The notes: generated by a model from the letters alone, not told the origin. A stretch of 64,000 nt of DNA from Pedobacter frigiditerrae (GCF_004331645.1 NZ_SJSK01000003.1:682301-746300), one strand, 5' to 3'. Positions 8,607 to 18,390 are shown, counted from the first letter of the stretch. Translations and numbers: made by a program.

Positions 8607-9514
8607 TATAATAAATTTGGATAGTCTGATATAATGCCATCAACCTTTAAAGATTTTAAACGATTGATTTCTTCAGGAGTATTAGCTGTCCAAGGCACAA
8701 TTTTAACACCATCAGCGTGAGCTTTATTAACCAATGCTGCATTAACCATACTATAAATAGGACTTAAAATAAAAGGTTTATAACCTAAATCAGCCATATT
8801 TTCTTCGTATGTTTTTTTATTACTTACCAAGAAAGATGTCTTTACGCCCGGGTATTTTCGATTGATGATTTGAATGGTTCTTTTATCAAATGATTGGATA
8901 ACTACATAAGGTGTAATTTTTTTACTTTCAATTACATCCATTAATAATTTAACAAAAACTTCTGGCACAGGATTTACAACATTATCTCCTGCTGCATCAC
9001 ATTTAGTTTCGATGTTATAAAATAATTGCTTTTTACCTTTTGCTTTGATTTCATTTTGAACAGCATCAATTAAATCTGCCAATAAAGGGATAAATGTTTT
9101 AACCTTTTTTTGCTGAGGAAAACCTGTATTTACTTTTGTACCAATATCAAAAGTCTTTAACAAATCGTAATTCATTTGATAGATTGCGTACTTTTTAGCA
9201 TCCTCTTTCGGAATTTCCTTTCCTTCTGGCGTAAGCATAAAACCAGGGCTTAGATAATCATCATGCGTAACCACAACTTGATTATCCTTGGTAATATGTG
9301 TATCCATCTCTAAAGTAGTAATGTTTTCATACTTCATGGCGTCTAGCATTGCGATAATGGTGTTTTCTGGCATTAAACCCCTACCACCTCTATGTGCTTC
9401 TGCGCTGAATGAAGGAAAACTAACATTTTGCATACTTTTTTTTTGATGGGTTGATTGGCTACAACCACTTATTAAAGCTACAGTCAAAAAACTGAATAAG
9501 ATACTTAATTTCAT
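8606..9514 (-). CDS. Glycerophosphodiester phosphodiesterase, lipoprotein
   Basis: A 302-residue protein. The ATG at 9514 is chosen over 9565 because it opens a lipoprotein signal (MKLSILFSFLTVALISGC, acylated Cys18) and avoids overlapping the previous gene; the gap is then 4 bases. The GDPD-fold residues are present: HRG at His41, PENT, the metal pair Glu69/Asp71 in EMD, and His84 in THDD. The reaction is a glycerophosphodiester plus water giving glycerol-3-phosphate plus an alcohol. The lipobox puts it on the outer or inner membrane, with the catalytic domain facing the periplasm or surface. The product fits the downstream GlpT. It is a GlpQ/UgpQ-type enzyme, but orthology to GlpQ itself is not proven. 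Confidence 0.88.
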   Translation of the reverse strand: MKLSILFSFLTVALISGCSQSTHQKKSMQNVSFPSFSAEAHRGGRGLMPENTIIAMLDAMKYENITTLEMDTHITKDNQVVVTHDDYLSPGFMLTPEGKEIPKEDAKKYAIYQMNYDLLKTFDIGTKVNTGFPQQKKVKTFIPLLADLIDAVQNEIKAKGKKQLFYNIETKCDAAGDNVVNPVPEVFVKLLMDVIESKKITPYVVIQSFDKRTIQIINRKYPGVKTSFLVSNKKTYEENMADLGYKPFILSPIYSMVNAALVNKAHADGVKIVPWTANTPEEINRLKSLKVDGIISDYPNLL

Positions 9515-9518
9515 AATA

Positions 9519-10922
9519 TTATGCTTCTGCGGTAAATTTTTCACCGAATCTATCGGTTGTAACAACTTTTACTTTTTTAATGGAAGGTTCAAAATGTGCT
9601 ACGAACAAATGCTCAGTCATTTTGGGTTCAGCAAAGGTTCTTCCCATTGGTAATTTATCGCCTTTAAATAAGGTTACCGACATCGGGTCAAAGCCTTTCT
9701 GTATCTCCATCTCTCCCATCGATTTTCCATCAAGAAAATATTCTACTTTCCATTGAGGGTCCCAATTCCAAACATTAGCAATTAATCTTTTCTGGTTAGT
9801 TAATTCATCAACATAAATACGAATTTGATTTGTTCTGTCTAATCCAGTAGGCTGATAATACCATTTTAACTCTGTTCCATTAACTTCATATACACCATAA
9901 CCTGAAGGTGTACCATCTTCACAGATTGGGCCAGTCCACCAAGCGCCACAGACAGTACCGTGATTATGTTCGTATATGTTATTTTTTATAGTGTTTTTAT
10001 TGTAATGGGTGTGACCAGACATAAGATGAACATTGGTAAAGCTATTTAATACTTTATACAAATCTTCATTATTTTTAACAGCATTATGAATTGGAATGTG
10101 AGCACATATAATAACCAATGCATTTTTCGAAACAAATTGCAAATCTTTAGCCAGCCAATCTAACTGGGCTTGAGAAATGAAACCATCATAGGTACGTTCC
10201 ACTCCTAAATATCTAACATCATCTAAAACTACATAATGAGCTTTACCCCTGTTAAACGAATAATAAGTTGGTCCGTAATGCTCTTGGAAAGTTTTGTCAG
10301 ATGTTTCATCACCACCCATGCGATAATCCATATCATGATTACCTAGTGCCTGAAAAAATGGAATACCCATTTCAGTTACAGCTTTGTTATAATCGACAAA
10401 TAACTCGTGATTATCCCAAACTATATCACCCACACAAATACCATGAACTAATGCGTTACCTAAAGATTTTATAACTTTCTTGGTATCAGGCACAGATTCG
10501 TTCATCATTTTCTGAACATCTTTTTTATTCTTTACTTGTGGATCTGCCCAAATGATAAAATTATGTTTATTATCATTTTGTTTTAGTGCTTTTAGCTCGA
10601 AATTTAACTTAGCATTTGCACTTGCATTTTGATAATGTTTAGCTAAATAACTATCTGTTTTAAATTCGTAACCTGCTGGTGTACTTAACCATACAAATTT
10701 AGCTAGGGTGTTAATCTCAATGACATAATTTCCGTCTTTGTCTGTTTTAACTACATTAAAACCATCAGAAACAACAACATTTGCAATTCCTTTTCCATTA
10801 CTAGTTATACGACCAGAGATTTTATTATCAGTATCAAATAATGAAAATGGATATGATTTTAAACTAACAAATAATGTGGTAGCCAATAAACCACCTTGTT
10901 TTATAAATGATCTTCTATTCAT
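9519..10922 (-). CDS. Calcineurin-like metallophosphoesterase, Tat-type signal
   Basis: A 467-residue protein. The N-terminus MNRRSFIKQGG fits a twin-arginine signal. Residues 34-115 form a carboxypeptidase-regulatory-like beta domain (ISGRIT...GIANVVVSDG). Residues about 120-310 form the metallophosphoesterase core: D127-P-Q, G-D166, GNHD (Asn195, His196), His275 in CAHIP, and GHTH (His304, His306). The first motif is DxQ rather than DxH. The remainder matches the C-terminal domain usually found with these secreted phosphoesterases. The likely role is hydrolysis of phosphomono- or diesters outside the inner membrane. It starts one base after the preceding gene in the operon. Confidence 0.85.
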   Translation of the reverse strand: MNRRSFIKQGGLLATTLFVSLKSYPFSLFDTDNKISGRITSNGKGIANVVVSDGFNVVKTDKDGNYVIEINTLAKFVWLSTPAGYEFKTDSYLAKHYQNASANAKLNFELKALKQNDNKHNFIIWADPQVKNKKDVQKMMNESVPDTKKVIKSLGNALVHGICVGDIVWDNHELFVDYNKAVTEMGIPFFQALGNHDMDYRMGGDETSDKTFQEHYGPTYYSFNRGKAHYVVLDDVRYLGVERTYDGFISQAQLDWLAKDLQFVSKNALVIICAHIPIHNAVKNNEDLYKVLNSFTNVHLMSGHTHYNKNTIKNNIYEHNHGTVCGAWWTGPICEDGTPSGYGVYEVNGTELKWYYQPTGLDRTNQIRIYVDELTNQKRLIANVWNWDPQWKVEYFLDGKSMGEMEIQKGFDPMSVTLFKGDKLPMGRTFAEPKMTEHLFVAHFEPSIKKVKVVTTDRFGEKFTAEA

Positions 10923-10923
10923 A

Positions 10924-11502
10924 TTAGTTTTTATATATAGCTATATCATCAATACTTAATCGTCCGTTTTTAATAGAAGAATCTTGTTTTCCATCTCCTA
11001 ATCCTAATTTATTTATTCTAAAACGGACTTTTCCTTTAATGTCCAGATTAAATTCTGCAGTTTTAAGATCTGTGGATTCCGTAAGAATGTCTTTCCCAGC
11101 TTGCACCCAAGTTAAACCTTGGTCTGTTGAATATTCTAATTTCCAGATGCTTGATGCATCCTTATAATAAACTGCATACGCAATAGTTACTTTTGAAGCA
11201 CCTTCATTTAAATCAAAATTCATTTCCAAAAAAGCCGACTTACTCCTATTTTGCTGTATGCGTATACTTTGTTTTCCTATCGGATTAAATCGATCATGTC
11301 CAGGTAATGCTCCTAATAGAGCATAATCCAAATTCCATTCTCCACTTTTAAGCGTTATGATTTGCTTTTTATAATGAGCTTTTACAGCTGTGTCTGGCGA
11401 TTCAAAATTCTCTGGAAAATTTGCATATATTTCTTTCTTTTGCCCAAATACTGCAGTTGAGGCAAATAATAAAAACACCAATAATATTTTGAAAAATTTC
11501 AT
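10924..11502 (-). CDS. Secreted beta-sandwich protein, function unknown
   Basis: A 192-residue protein. The start at 11502 is preferred over 11541, because it opens a clean signal peptide (MKFFKILLVFLLFASTAVFGQ) and the longer version would begin inside the hairpin at 11525-11563. The mature part is beta-rich. Its second half (SSIWKLEYSTDQGLTWVQAG, then RLSIDDIAIYKN) resembles the jelly-roll modules appended to secreted Bacteroidota nucleases and choice-of-anchor proteins. It may be a binding module for the operon's substrate. I do not recognise an enzymatic motif. It ends one base before the phosphoesterase gene. Confidence 0.7.
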   Translation of the reverse strand: MKFFKILLVFLLFASTAVFGQKKEIYANFPENFESPDTAVKAHYKKQIITLKSGEWNLDYALLGALPGHDRFNPIGKQSIRIQQNRSKSAFLEMNFDLNEGASKVTIAYAVYYKDASSIWKLEYSTDQGLTWVQAGKDILTESTDLKTAEFNLDIKGKVRFRINKLGLGDGKQDSSIKNGRLSIDDIAIYKN

Positions 11503-11520
11503 ATCTAATGGGATGATTTT

Positions 11521-11563
11521 AAAAAACCCAGAACAATTCATTTAAAAATGAGTGTTCTGGGTT
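11521..11563 (-). terminator. Intra-operon hairpin with U-tract (attenuator candidate)
   Basis: A perfect 11-bp stem (11525-11535 with 11553-11563, AACCCAGAACA/TGTTCTGGGTT) is extended by seven more pairs (11537-11543 with 11546-11552, the outermost a G-U) after a one-base bulge. Read on the minus strand it is followed by a T-run. It sits after the DUF5689 gene and only about 19 bases before the next start codon, so it looks like a terminator or attenuator separating susCD-DUF5689 from the enzyme genes. Confidence 0.8.
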
Positions 11564-11583
11564 ATGAATTATGATTTATACTA

Positions 11584-13119
11584 TTATTTTATTTGTGTCG
11601 ATTCGTCGTTTTCAATTGCACTTAAAGCAGATGTTTTAGTTAAGGTATAATACCTTTGAGACCTCGCTTTAACCCATTTACCTAAGCCAGTATCAAATAC
11701 CCCCCCTAATTGATTAAAGAACCCTACATCTGCAGGTGTAGTGTAAATTAAGCTAATTGTATTGGTACCTTGTCTGTAAAAAGGTTGAGGTTTTAATGTA
11801 ATTGGATCAATTGCATCATAAAAATCCGTATTACCCACTCTAAATCCTAGTGCTGGTGAAGCTTGATATAAAAGTCCACCCGTAGCGATCCAGATCACAT
11901 CAATTGGTTGTGATGTCTCTACAACTGAAGTTCCTCTAAATACAGCCATACCAGATGCATTGCCACTATTAGCGAGTATGCCTCCATTTTTAGTTCCGAA
12001 CCCATCTCCATCAGTTGTCGTATAATTAAATGACCTTATCCACTTAGAAGAAGCTATGCTTGTAGAGCTTGGGCCATTTATCAATTTACTTGCTCCACCA
12101 ACGTAAAAGAATTCGCCTTTAGAAACCGTACCAGAAGTTAAGTTAAATTTAAATGTTCTTAACCCACCTAGTGCCCAGCCATTAACTGGATAAGTTGCTG
12201 GAGTTGAAGCACCAGCATTGTTAGTAGTAACTACTGAAAATGGAGTGACAGCAAAATCAATATTTTTAGTCGCTCTAAATTGAATATATTCATTGTTACC
12301 ATCACCACCAATTACATCAGCAATGAACCCGCTGATAATTATTTCTGGAACATCAACGGTAGAGCTTAAAGTAGTGATATCAGTAGCATTTCTTAATCTT
12401 ATCTGCGGAGTCAGCTTTCCATCAGCTGCAGATTTAGTAACTACAATACCTGTATAATTACCAGAGAAAGGTGGTTTTAAATTTGCAAATGTTGCAGTTG
12501 CTTCGGTGTGAAGTGTAATGTTCTCAAAACCATCATTTAAAATCTTATCCCCAGATAAAACATCCGTTGGTGCTAAAGGCGGATTATAGGTTCCCTTAAC
12601 TATAGAAACTAATGTACTTTCATACCTTCCTGGATCTGCCAAGATAAAACTACTAGGCACACGATTTGCAGCTATAGGCTTGTTAGAACCTTTCTTTTTA
12701 ATGTCTCCAGCAGAAATATTTAACACCTGTAAAATTCCATCAACTCTTTTTAACAAACCACCAGAAAGTTTAATATGAACAGAATCTCCTGATACATATT
12801 TCGCTGCTTCTGTGCCAATAGGAATTGCAATCCCTCTTAATTGGCCTAAACGAAGTTTGTCTTGAACGAATAATAATCCTGTAGGTAAATTTCCAGAAGT
12901 ATGATCTGAAACAACTATCCCCCTTATGCTATCAGAACCAAACATAATTGGATTAGTTAAGCTTACATCTGATCCTTTATAAAGATTTCTTAAATCAAAC
13001 ATCGGAATAAATGCACTTACTGTTCCCCCTGGATAATTTCCATAATTATCATCTTTACATCCTGACCACACAAAGGCGATTGAAAGTAAAATGAGGCTAT
13101 TTAATATTATTTTTTTCAT
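11584..13119 (-). CDS. DUF5689 domain lipoprotein
   Basis: A 511-residue protein with a lipoprotein signal (FVWSGC, Cys21) followed by an acidic K-D-D tail, a surface-export-like signal in Bacteroidota. Residues about 38-250 match DUF5689 (VSAFIPMFDLRNLY, IRGIVVSDHTSGN, LRGIAIP). The rest is a beta-rich module containing Gly/Thr/Asn-rich strands. DUF5689 proteins usually sit next to SusCD pairs in loci for nucleic acids, phosphoesters or glycans, and are thought to be surface glycan or substrate binding proteins. It lies 27 bases after susD. No catalytic motif was recognised. Confidence 0.82.
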   Translation of the reverse strand: MKKIILNSLILLSIAFVWSGCKDDNYGNYPGGTVSAFIPMFDLRNLYKGSDVSLTNPIMFGSDSIRGIVVSDHTSGNLPTGLLFVQDKLRLGQLRGIAIPIGTEAAKYVSGDSVHIKLSGGLLKRVDGILQVLNISAGDIKKKGSNKPIAANRVPSSFILADPGRYESTLVSIVKGTYNPPLAPTDVLSGDKILNDGFENITLHTEATATFANLKPPFSGNYTGIVVTKSAADGKLTPQIRLRNATDITTLSSTVDVPEIIISGFIADVIGGDGNNEYIQFRATKNIDFAVTPFSVVTTNNAGASTPATYPVNGWALGGLRTFKFNLTSGTVSKGEFFYVGGASKLINGPSSTSIASSKWIRSFNYTTTDGDGFGTKNGGILANSGNASGMAVFRGTSVVETSQPIDVIWIATGGLLYQASPALGFRVGNTDFYDAIDPITLKPQPFYRQGTNTISLIYTTPADVGFFNQLGGVFDTGLGKWVKARSQRYYTLTKTSALSAIENDESTQIK

Positions 13120-13146
13120 CGTAATAATTTTATAAATCTAATATGA

Positions 13147-14721
13147 TTAAGGTTTTTGCCACCAAACATTAGTAAATATCTCATCTACACCTTGTGCTGC
13201 AACTGCAGCTTTATAGTTAGTTGGATTAGCAGATTGTACATATATTGGATAGGTCATTCTGGCTGGCATTACACCACCATTCCTTAAACCAGGTCCCTTA
13301 GGTAAAACCGGATGACCAGTTCTACGATATTCAAACCATTGTTGCATATCTACCAAAAACAATGCATAATATTTTTGTATATGAATTTGTTCCATTCTTC
13401 CATCAACTGATAAAGCCGGGTTCCAATCAATATCTGCATTCAATATATAACTTTGAACCTTTGCATCTGTTCCAGATGCTGGGAATGAAGGCACCCAATA
13501 ATTAATTGAACTGGCAATTCCTGTATTATAATAAGATTCTGCGGTTCCCGTTGTTACCCATCCTTTTAATGCCGCCTCAGCTAAAATAAATTGTAATTCT
13601 GCATAATTCATTATGATACCAGTTAAAGGAGATTGCTGCAAAGATCTTGCACCCATTGCCACACCTGATACTGTATTATCAGTTGCATAAAAATATGATT
13701 GTATGGTTACGCCAGCACCCACGGCATAACCACTTGGCACACCAACAAAGCCAGATTGTCCTGGAGCAATGCCAAATCTATTGATTTGACCTGTCGCCGG
13801 ATACCCACTAGCTGCAGAAATATCAATTCTTGGGTCTTGCCAATCTCTTAAATGATCCATAAAAAAGCTTCCAATTGCAGGTGCTCTAAAATCTTGAGCC
13901 CTAACCCCATTTACATAAGGAGAAACATAAGCACCAGTACCAATCTCCCCAGACCATTTTAATACGCCAGACTCAGCGTTGCTAGTCATGATCGGATAGG
14001 TTGTAGGATTTTCAGCAATTTGCTTAATTTTTGCTATGTTAACTGCTGCAACTTCAGATTTACCCACTGTTCTTAACAGCAATCTTAAATATAGCGAATT
14101 ACCTAATTTACGCCATCTGGCAACATTACCTGCAAACACAGGATCACTTGCAGTAGTAATAGCCGTGCCTGCCGTTAGGAGTGTATTAGCTTCTTCTAAT
14201 TTTTTATAGATATCATTATAGATATCTTTTTGTTTATCAAAAGCAGGCTCTAAAATACCCTCTTTACCTTGTGCAGATTGAGAGTATGGAATATCACCAT
14301 ATGTATCTGTTAAGTTAGAATATAACCAAGCTTGGCAGATCAAGGAAATACCTTGATAAGATTTATTAGCTTGATCTGGCTCACCAGCCAGCTTATACAT
14401 ATCTTTTAAATTTGTCAGCTGAACATACCAAGAATTCCATAAATAGTCTGCAATCGACCTTCTATACTCATATCTGAACACAGTTGCATCCCCATCGCTT
14501 ATAGATACAGTAACCTGCATTAATTCATTATTAAAGTTACGATTACGAATCATACCAGCAGCAAGTGAATTTACAAGTGCAGGAGCTAAGAGTTTATTTG
14601 CCGTTGTTTCTTTTATATTAATAGGATCTGTATTAACTTCTTCAAATCCCTTGTCACAAGATGAAAGTAAAGTGATACCAACCACCATTACACTCATTAC
14701 TTTATATATTATCTTTTTCAT
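13147..14721 (-). CDS. SusD-like (SusD_2 type) outer-membrane lipoprotein
   Basis: A 524-residue protein with a lipobox LLSSC (Cys22). The N-terminus (GFEEVNTDPINIKET, LAPALVNSLA) and the TPR-like region (NLTDTYGDIPYSQSAQG) match the SusD/RagB family of the SusD_2 type. It acts as the substrate-capturing lid over the SusC barrel on the cell surface. The SusD-like C-terminus (MEQIHIQKYYALF...QWFEYRRTGHPVLP) is complete. It starts 10 bases after the susC stop, as expected for a SusCD pair. Confidence 0.93.
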   Translation of the reverse strand: MKKIIYKVMSVMVVGITLLSSCDKGFEEVNTDPINIKETTANKLLAPALVNSLAAGMIRNRNFNNELMQVTVSISDGDATVFRYEYRRSIADYLWNSWYVQLTNLKDMYKLAGEPDQANKSYQGISLICQAWLYSNLTDTYGDIPYSQSAQGKEGILEPAFDKQKDIYNDIYKKLEEANTLLTAGTAITTASDPVFAGNVARWRKLGNSLYLRLLLRTVGKSEVAAVNIAKIKQIAENPTTYPIMTSNAESGVLKWSGEIGTGAYVSPYVNGVRAQDFRAPAIGSFFMDHLRDWQDPRIDISAASGYPATGQINRFGIAPGQSGFVGVPSGYAVGAGVTIQSYFYATDNTVSGVAMGARSLQQSPLTGIIMNYAELQFILAEAALKGWVTTGTAESYYNTGIASSINYWVPSFPASGTDAKVQSYILNADIDWNPALSVDGRMEQIHIQKYYALFLVDMQQWFEYRRTGHPVLPKGPGLRNGGVMPARMTYPIYVQSANPTNYKAAVAAQGVDEIFTNVWWQKP

Positions 14722-14731
14722 TCTTAAAAAA

Positions 14732-17700
14732 TTAAATACCTATTGATAAATTAAATCCAAATGTTCTAGTAGATGGGAATTGCCCGATCTCAAAACCTTT
14801 AGAAATATCAGATCCATTCAATGTTCCAAATTCTGGGTCAAACATTGGCCATGGAGACCAAATGAAAAGGTTACGTCCATAAACACCAATGGTTACAGAT
14901 GATAGGCCAGTGTTTTTAATCCATCTGTTAGTGATTTTCCAGTTTAAGGTAGCTTCTCTCCATTTGATGAAATCCGTTTTGAATGTACTACCCTCAGCAT
15001 TATCTGCACCCATATGTGAACGGTAATATTCATCAATATCAAATGTAATTACATCATTTTTACGGTAAGAGCCATCTGCATTTCTAATCACACCATTACC
15101 CACAATACCATTGTATCTGCCAGGAACGGTTACTTGTAATTTTCCTTGTTCAACCATTTTGTAATTTAGAAGTGAGTGCGCTACTCCGCCTAATTGAGCA
15201 TCAAATAACAAGCCCAAACTTACATTACCTAAACTAAAGGTATTTTGAAAACCAAATTTATATTTTGCTGTGGTGTTACCTAAATAAATTACTTCGTCTG
15301 TAATTTTAGCAAAACCAGTTGTAGCATCATAAACCACTTGTCCATCTGGCGAACGAACATAACCTCTACCATATAAATCACCCATACTTCCACCAACTTT
15401 AGCAACAATTTGTCCACCTGCTATTGGTCCAGTTCCAATAATAATAGAGCTATCTGGCAAACTGATGATTTTATTTTTGTTTGTTGCAAAAGTAATATTA
15501 CTATTCCAATTAAATCCACCTCTCTTTTTGGCAGATATTGGTGTCCCATTTAGAGCAACTTCAACTCCAGAGTTATTGATTTGACCAGCATTAACAATAG
15601 CGCTGTTAAAACCTGAAGCTCTATCTACAATACGAGTTAAAATTTGATTGTTGGTGTGACCTAAATAATAAGCTACATCAAAACCCAAACGTCCTTTGAA
15701 CATACTCATTTCAGCACCTACTTCAAAAGTTGTAGTTTTCAATGGTTTTAAATTTACGTTAGGCAATAAACCAGGATTAGTTAATGCACTATCAGGATAA
15801 ATGCCATTAGCTGCCAATTGATAATTATAAGCAGTCCTGTAAGGTATAGTACCGCCACTACCAACTTGTGAAGCAGAAAATCTTAGTTTTGCAGAACTAA
15901 TATGAGCTGGAAGCTTCCAAAAATCTGAAACACTAAAAGCTAGACTTGCAGCTGGATAAAAGAACCCAACATTGTCAGTTCTAGTAGGTGTAGCTAATAC
16001 ACTGTTATAATCTTGACGAGCAGATAATTCTAAGTATAAATAGTTTTTATATTCTAAGTTGGCGATAGCTAGTAAGCTATTTAACCTATACTGACTAGTG
16101 TCAGGAACTGAGATTAATGGATATAAATTGTTATCTAACCTATATATATTAGGTATCCTCAACCCATCAGCTCTTAAATCTTTTTTATTGTACTTATTTC
16201 TCAATTGGCTACCACCAATAGTAGCTATTACCTTGAGATCCTTTGTAATGTCTGTAGTATATCTCAATAGGGCATCTGCACTTATCTCGTGAGTGTAGAT
16301 ATCTTGGGTACGATAAGATCCTTGTGGTAACCTTGTGCCGGCATCATAAGGACGCTCTTGTGCACGTTGTTCTTGCACCATATCCATAGATCCACTAACT
16401 CTCAAACTTAACTTCTTAGTGAAGTTATAAGTAGCAGAAACGTTACCCGTAAAGTTATCTCTATTGGTCCTATTGATAAATTCATTTACGATAGCATAGG
16501 GATTTTCTGGAAATGAACTGTATGGATACTTAATTGCTCTATTTTCTTGACCATTTACCCAATAATTTTTGATAGCATCTAAATTGGCATTAGGCTGCCA
16601 AAAAATAAACCAATACATAATAGACTGGTTACCATATCCATTACCTGGAAGGTTATCACTAAATCTGTTGTTATAAGTTAACTTAGTAGTAAAGGTTAAA
16701 TCTTTAGTAGCCTTGGTTGTTGTTGACAATGACACCGTAGTACGCTCCATGCCAGTTTTAGGGATAATCCATGTGTTATCTTGGTTGGTTAAAGAGATAC
16801 GACCATTTGTCCTTCCTAATTTACCATCTAAGCTTAACGAATTGGTGATGTTATAACCGGTATCAAAAAAATCCCTGATTTGGTTGGTATAAGGAACCCA
16901 AGGCGTTCTTGTTAATCCAACTGCCTGTCTTGCACCATCATATTGAAAAAAGGATTGCCCATCAAAACGAGGTCCGTAAGCCGAACTAGTGCCACTCGTA
17001 CTAGCGCCATCAGCGCTTGCACCATAAGAATAGTAATTAGCACCATCTAATCCTTGACCATATTCATATTGTAAATCAGGCCAACGATTAACTTCTTCAA
17101 ATGAGCCGTTAGATGTAAATTTAATATTAACACTGTTTTTTGTCCTTTTTGAACTTCCAGATTTTGTAGTGATAATTACTGCTCCGTTGGCACCCCTCTG
17201 GCCATATAGAGCTGCCGCACCAGGTCCTTTCAAAACAGTTACACTTTCAATATCTTCTGGATTGATATCATTAATTGTACTTCCGTAATCTGCAGGCATG
17301 TTATCGCTACCGGTTCCATATACGGCGTCAGAAGCATTCGCAGAACGTCTACCTCCACTATTACTAATTACAACCCCATCTAAAACTATTAAAGCTTCAT
17401 TATCACCTGTCAAGTTGTTCTCTCCACGCAGTATGATTTTACTTGAACCTGCCGGACCACCATTAGACCTAACTAAATTTAAACCCGCTACTTTACCAGA
17501 TAATGCATCTGTCCAGTTGTTAGCAACAGCGTTCGTAAGTTGTGTGCTATCAATTGTAGTAGTAGCAAAACCTAATGATTTTTGTTGACGTTTAATACCT
17601 AATGCAGTAGTAACCACAACCTCATTCAATTGACTAGTATTTTCTTTCATTCTAATGACCAAGTTGTTCTGAGTATCAGAAATAACCCTAGTAATCGTGG

Positions 17701-18067
17701 TATAACCAATCATCGAAAAACTGATAGAACCACCTTTAGGAACTGAAACCGAATAAGCTCCTTTTTCATTCGTTACTCCTAATACTTTTTTTGTATTATC
17801 TGTAACAGTAATCCCTGGAATCGTTTGGCCATCAGAGTCGTCATACACCACTCCCTTAACTACTACGTTTTGATTTGCAGTTTGTGCAAATGAAGCTTGC
17901 AAGATTAATCCTTGAGCTAAAATTCCAAACAAAAAAATCTTAACATAAAAGGCAGAGCCGTAAATGAAATTAGAAAGAAGTTTTTTGTGATGTTTCTCCG
18001 CGACTTTACTTTCACTTCGCAAAGTATGCCTAGGCACTACAACATGTTGAGTAAATGTTTTGTTCAT
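14732..18067 (-). CDS. SusC/RagA-type TonB-dependent transporter
   Basis: A 1111-residue protein. About 40 charged residues precede the hydrophobic signal (FYVKIFLFGILAQGLILQASFAQ), an extended signal region. Residues about 70-150 form a carboxypeptidase-D-like regulatory domain (VVVKGVVYDDSDGQTIPGI). The plug contains NEVVVTTALG and the SusC-typical ALIVLDGVVISN. The rest is a 22-strand barrel ending TRTFGFNLSIGI. It should import the substrate captured by the following SusD using TonB energy. No sigma/anti-sigma pair adjoins it. It is the first gene of the operon that ends at 4378, with a good promoter candidate upstream. Confidence 0.95.
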   Translation of the reverse strand: MNKTFTQHVVVPRHTLRSESKVAEKHHKKLLSNFIYGSAFYVKIFLFGILAQGLILQASFAQTANQNVVVKGVVYDDSDGQTIPGITVTDNTKKVLGVTNEKGAYSVSVPKGGSISFSMIGYTTITRVISDTQNNLVIRMKENTSQLNEVVVTTALGIKRQQKSLGFATTTIDSTQLTNAVANNWTDALSGKVAGLNLVRSNGGPAGSSKIILRGENNLTGDNEALIVLDGVVISNSGGRRSANASDAVYGTGSDNMPADYGSTINDINPEDIESVTVLKGPGAAALYGQRGANGAVIITTKSGSSKRTKNSVNIKFTSNGSFEEVNRWPDLQYEYGQGLDGANYYSYGASADGASTSGTSSAYGPRFDGQSFFQYDGARQAVGLTRTPWVPYTNQIRDFFDTGYNITNSLSLDGKLGRTNGRISLTNQDNTWIIPKTGMERTTVSLSTTTKATKDLTFTTKLTYNNRFSDNLPGNGYGNQSIMYWFIFWQPNANLDAIKNYWVNGQENRAIKYPYSSFPENPYAIVNEFINRTNRDNFTGNVSATYNFTKKLSLRVSGSMDMVQEQRAQERPYDAGTRLPQGSYRTQDIYTHEISADALLRYTTDITKDLKVIATIGGSQLRNKYNKKDLRADGLRIPNIYRLDNNLYPLISVPDTSQYRLNSLLAIANLEYKNYLYLELSARQDYNSVLATPTRTDNVGFFYPAASLAFSVSDFWKLPAHISSAKLRFSASQVGSGGTIPYRTAYNYQLAANGIYPDSALTNPGLLPNVNLKPLKTTTFEVGAEMSMFKGRLGFDVAYYLGHTNNQILTRIVDRASGFNSAIVNAGQINNSGVEVALNGTPISAKKRGGFNWNSNITFATNKNKIISLPDSSIIIGTGPIAGGQIVAKVGGSMGDLYGRGYVRSPDGQVVYDATTGFAKITDEVIYLGNTTAKYKFGFQNTFSLGNVSLGLLFDAQLGGVAHSLLNYKMVEQGKLQVTVPGRYNGIVGNGVIRNADGSYRKNDVITFDIDEYYRSHMGADNAEGSTFKTDFIKWREATLNWKITNRWIKNTGLSSVTIGVYGRNLFIWSPWPMFDPEFGTLNGSDISKGFEIGQFPSTRTFGFNLSIGI

Positions 18068-18122
18068 AATTATTATATCCGGTTAGTTTATTCAATCTTT
18101 TTAGTTTCATTACCGGAAGCCC

Positions 18123-18157
18123 CAAAAGTATAGGACTAACGTTAATACAATATTAAC
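18123..18157 (-). promoter_or_regulatory. susC operon promoter with overlapping palindrome
   Basis: On the minus strand, a -7 box TACTTTTG (18123-18130, consensus TAnnTTTG) lies 17 bases from a TTG (18148-18150). That TTG forms the centre of a perfect 7-bp inverted repeat, GTTAATA caa TATTAAC (18141-18157). Another half-site GTTAATA lies at 18163-18169. This would place transcription start about 50 bases before the susC ATG, with a regulator site over the -33 region. Confidence 0.6.
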
Positions 18158-18390
18158 TCAAGGTTAATATGAAACTATATTCTATTACGAATTATTTAAA
18201 TTTTTGTTTTTAAATATTTCGATATAAAAATATAAAAACAAATTGAAACTAATAATAATTTTTTCTTTTACCAAGAAAACTACTTGTTTTAAATAGATAA
18301 ACAATGAATTTAACGCAATAACCACAACTTTAAGGAGTAAATTATAGTTAAAAAAGGCAAGGTTAAGCTTGATTTGAATTGCAAACAAAA
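18158..18390. other. Non-coding AT-rich spacer
   Basis: This is the middle of the 391-base gap between susC and the DeoR-type gene. It is very AT-rich. Apart from the extra half-site at 18163-18169, I see nothing supportable. A 77-codon open frame on the minus strand here (18185-18418) has low-complexity composition, runs into the terminator and is not credible. Confidence 0.6.
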
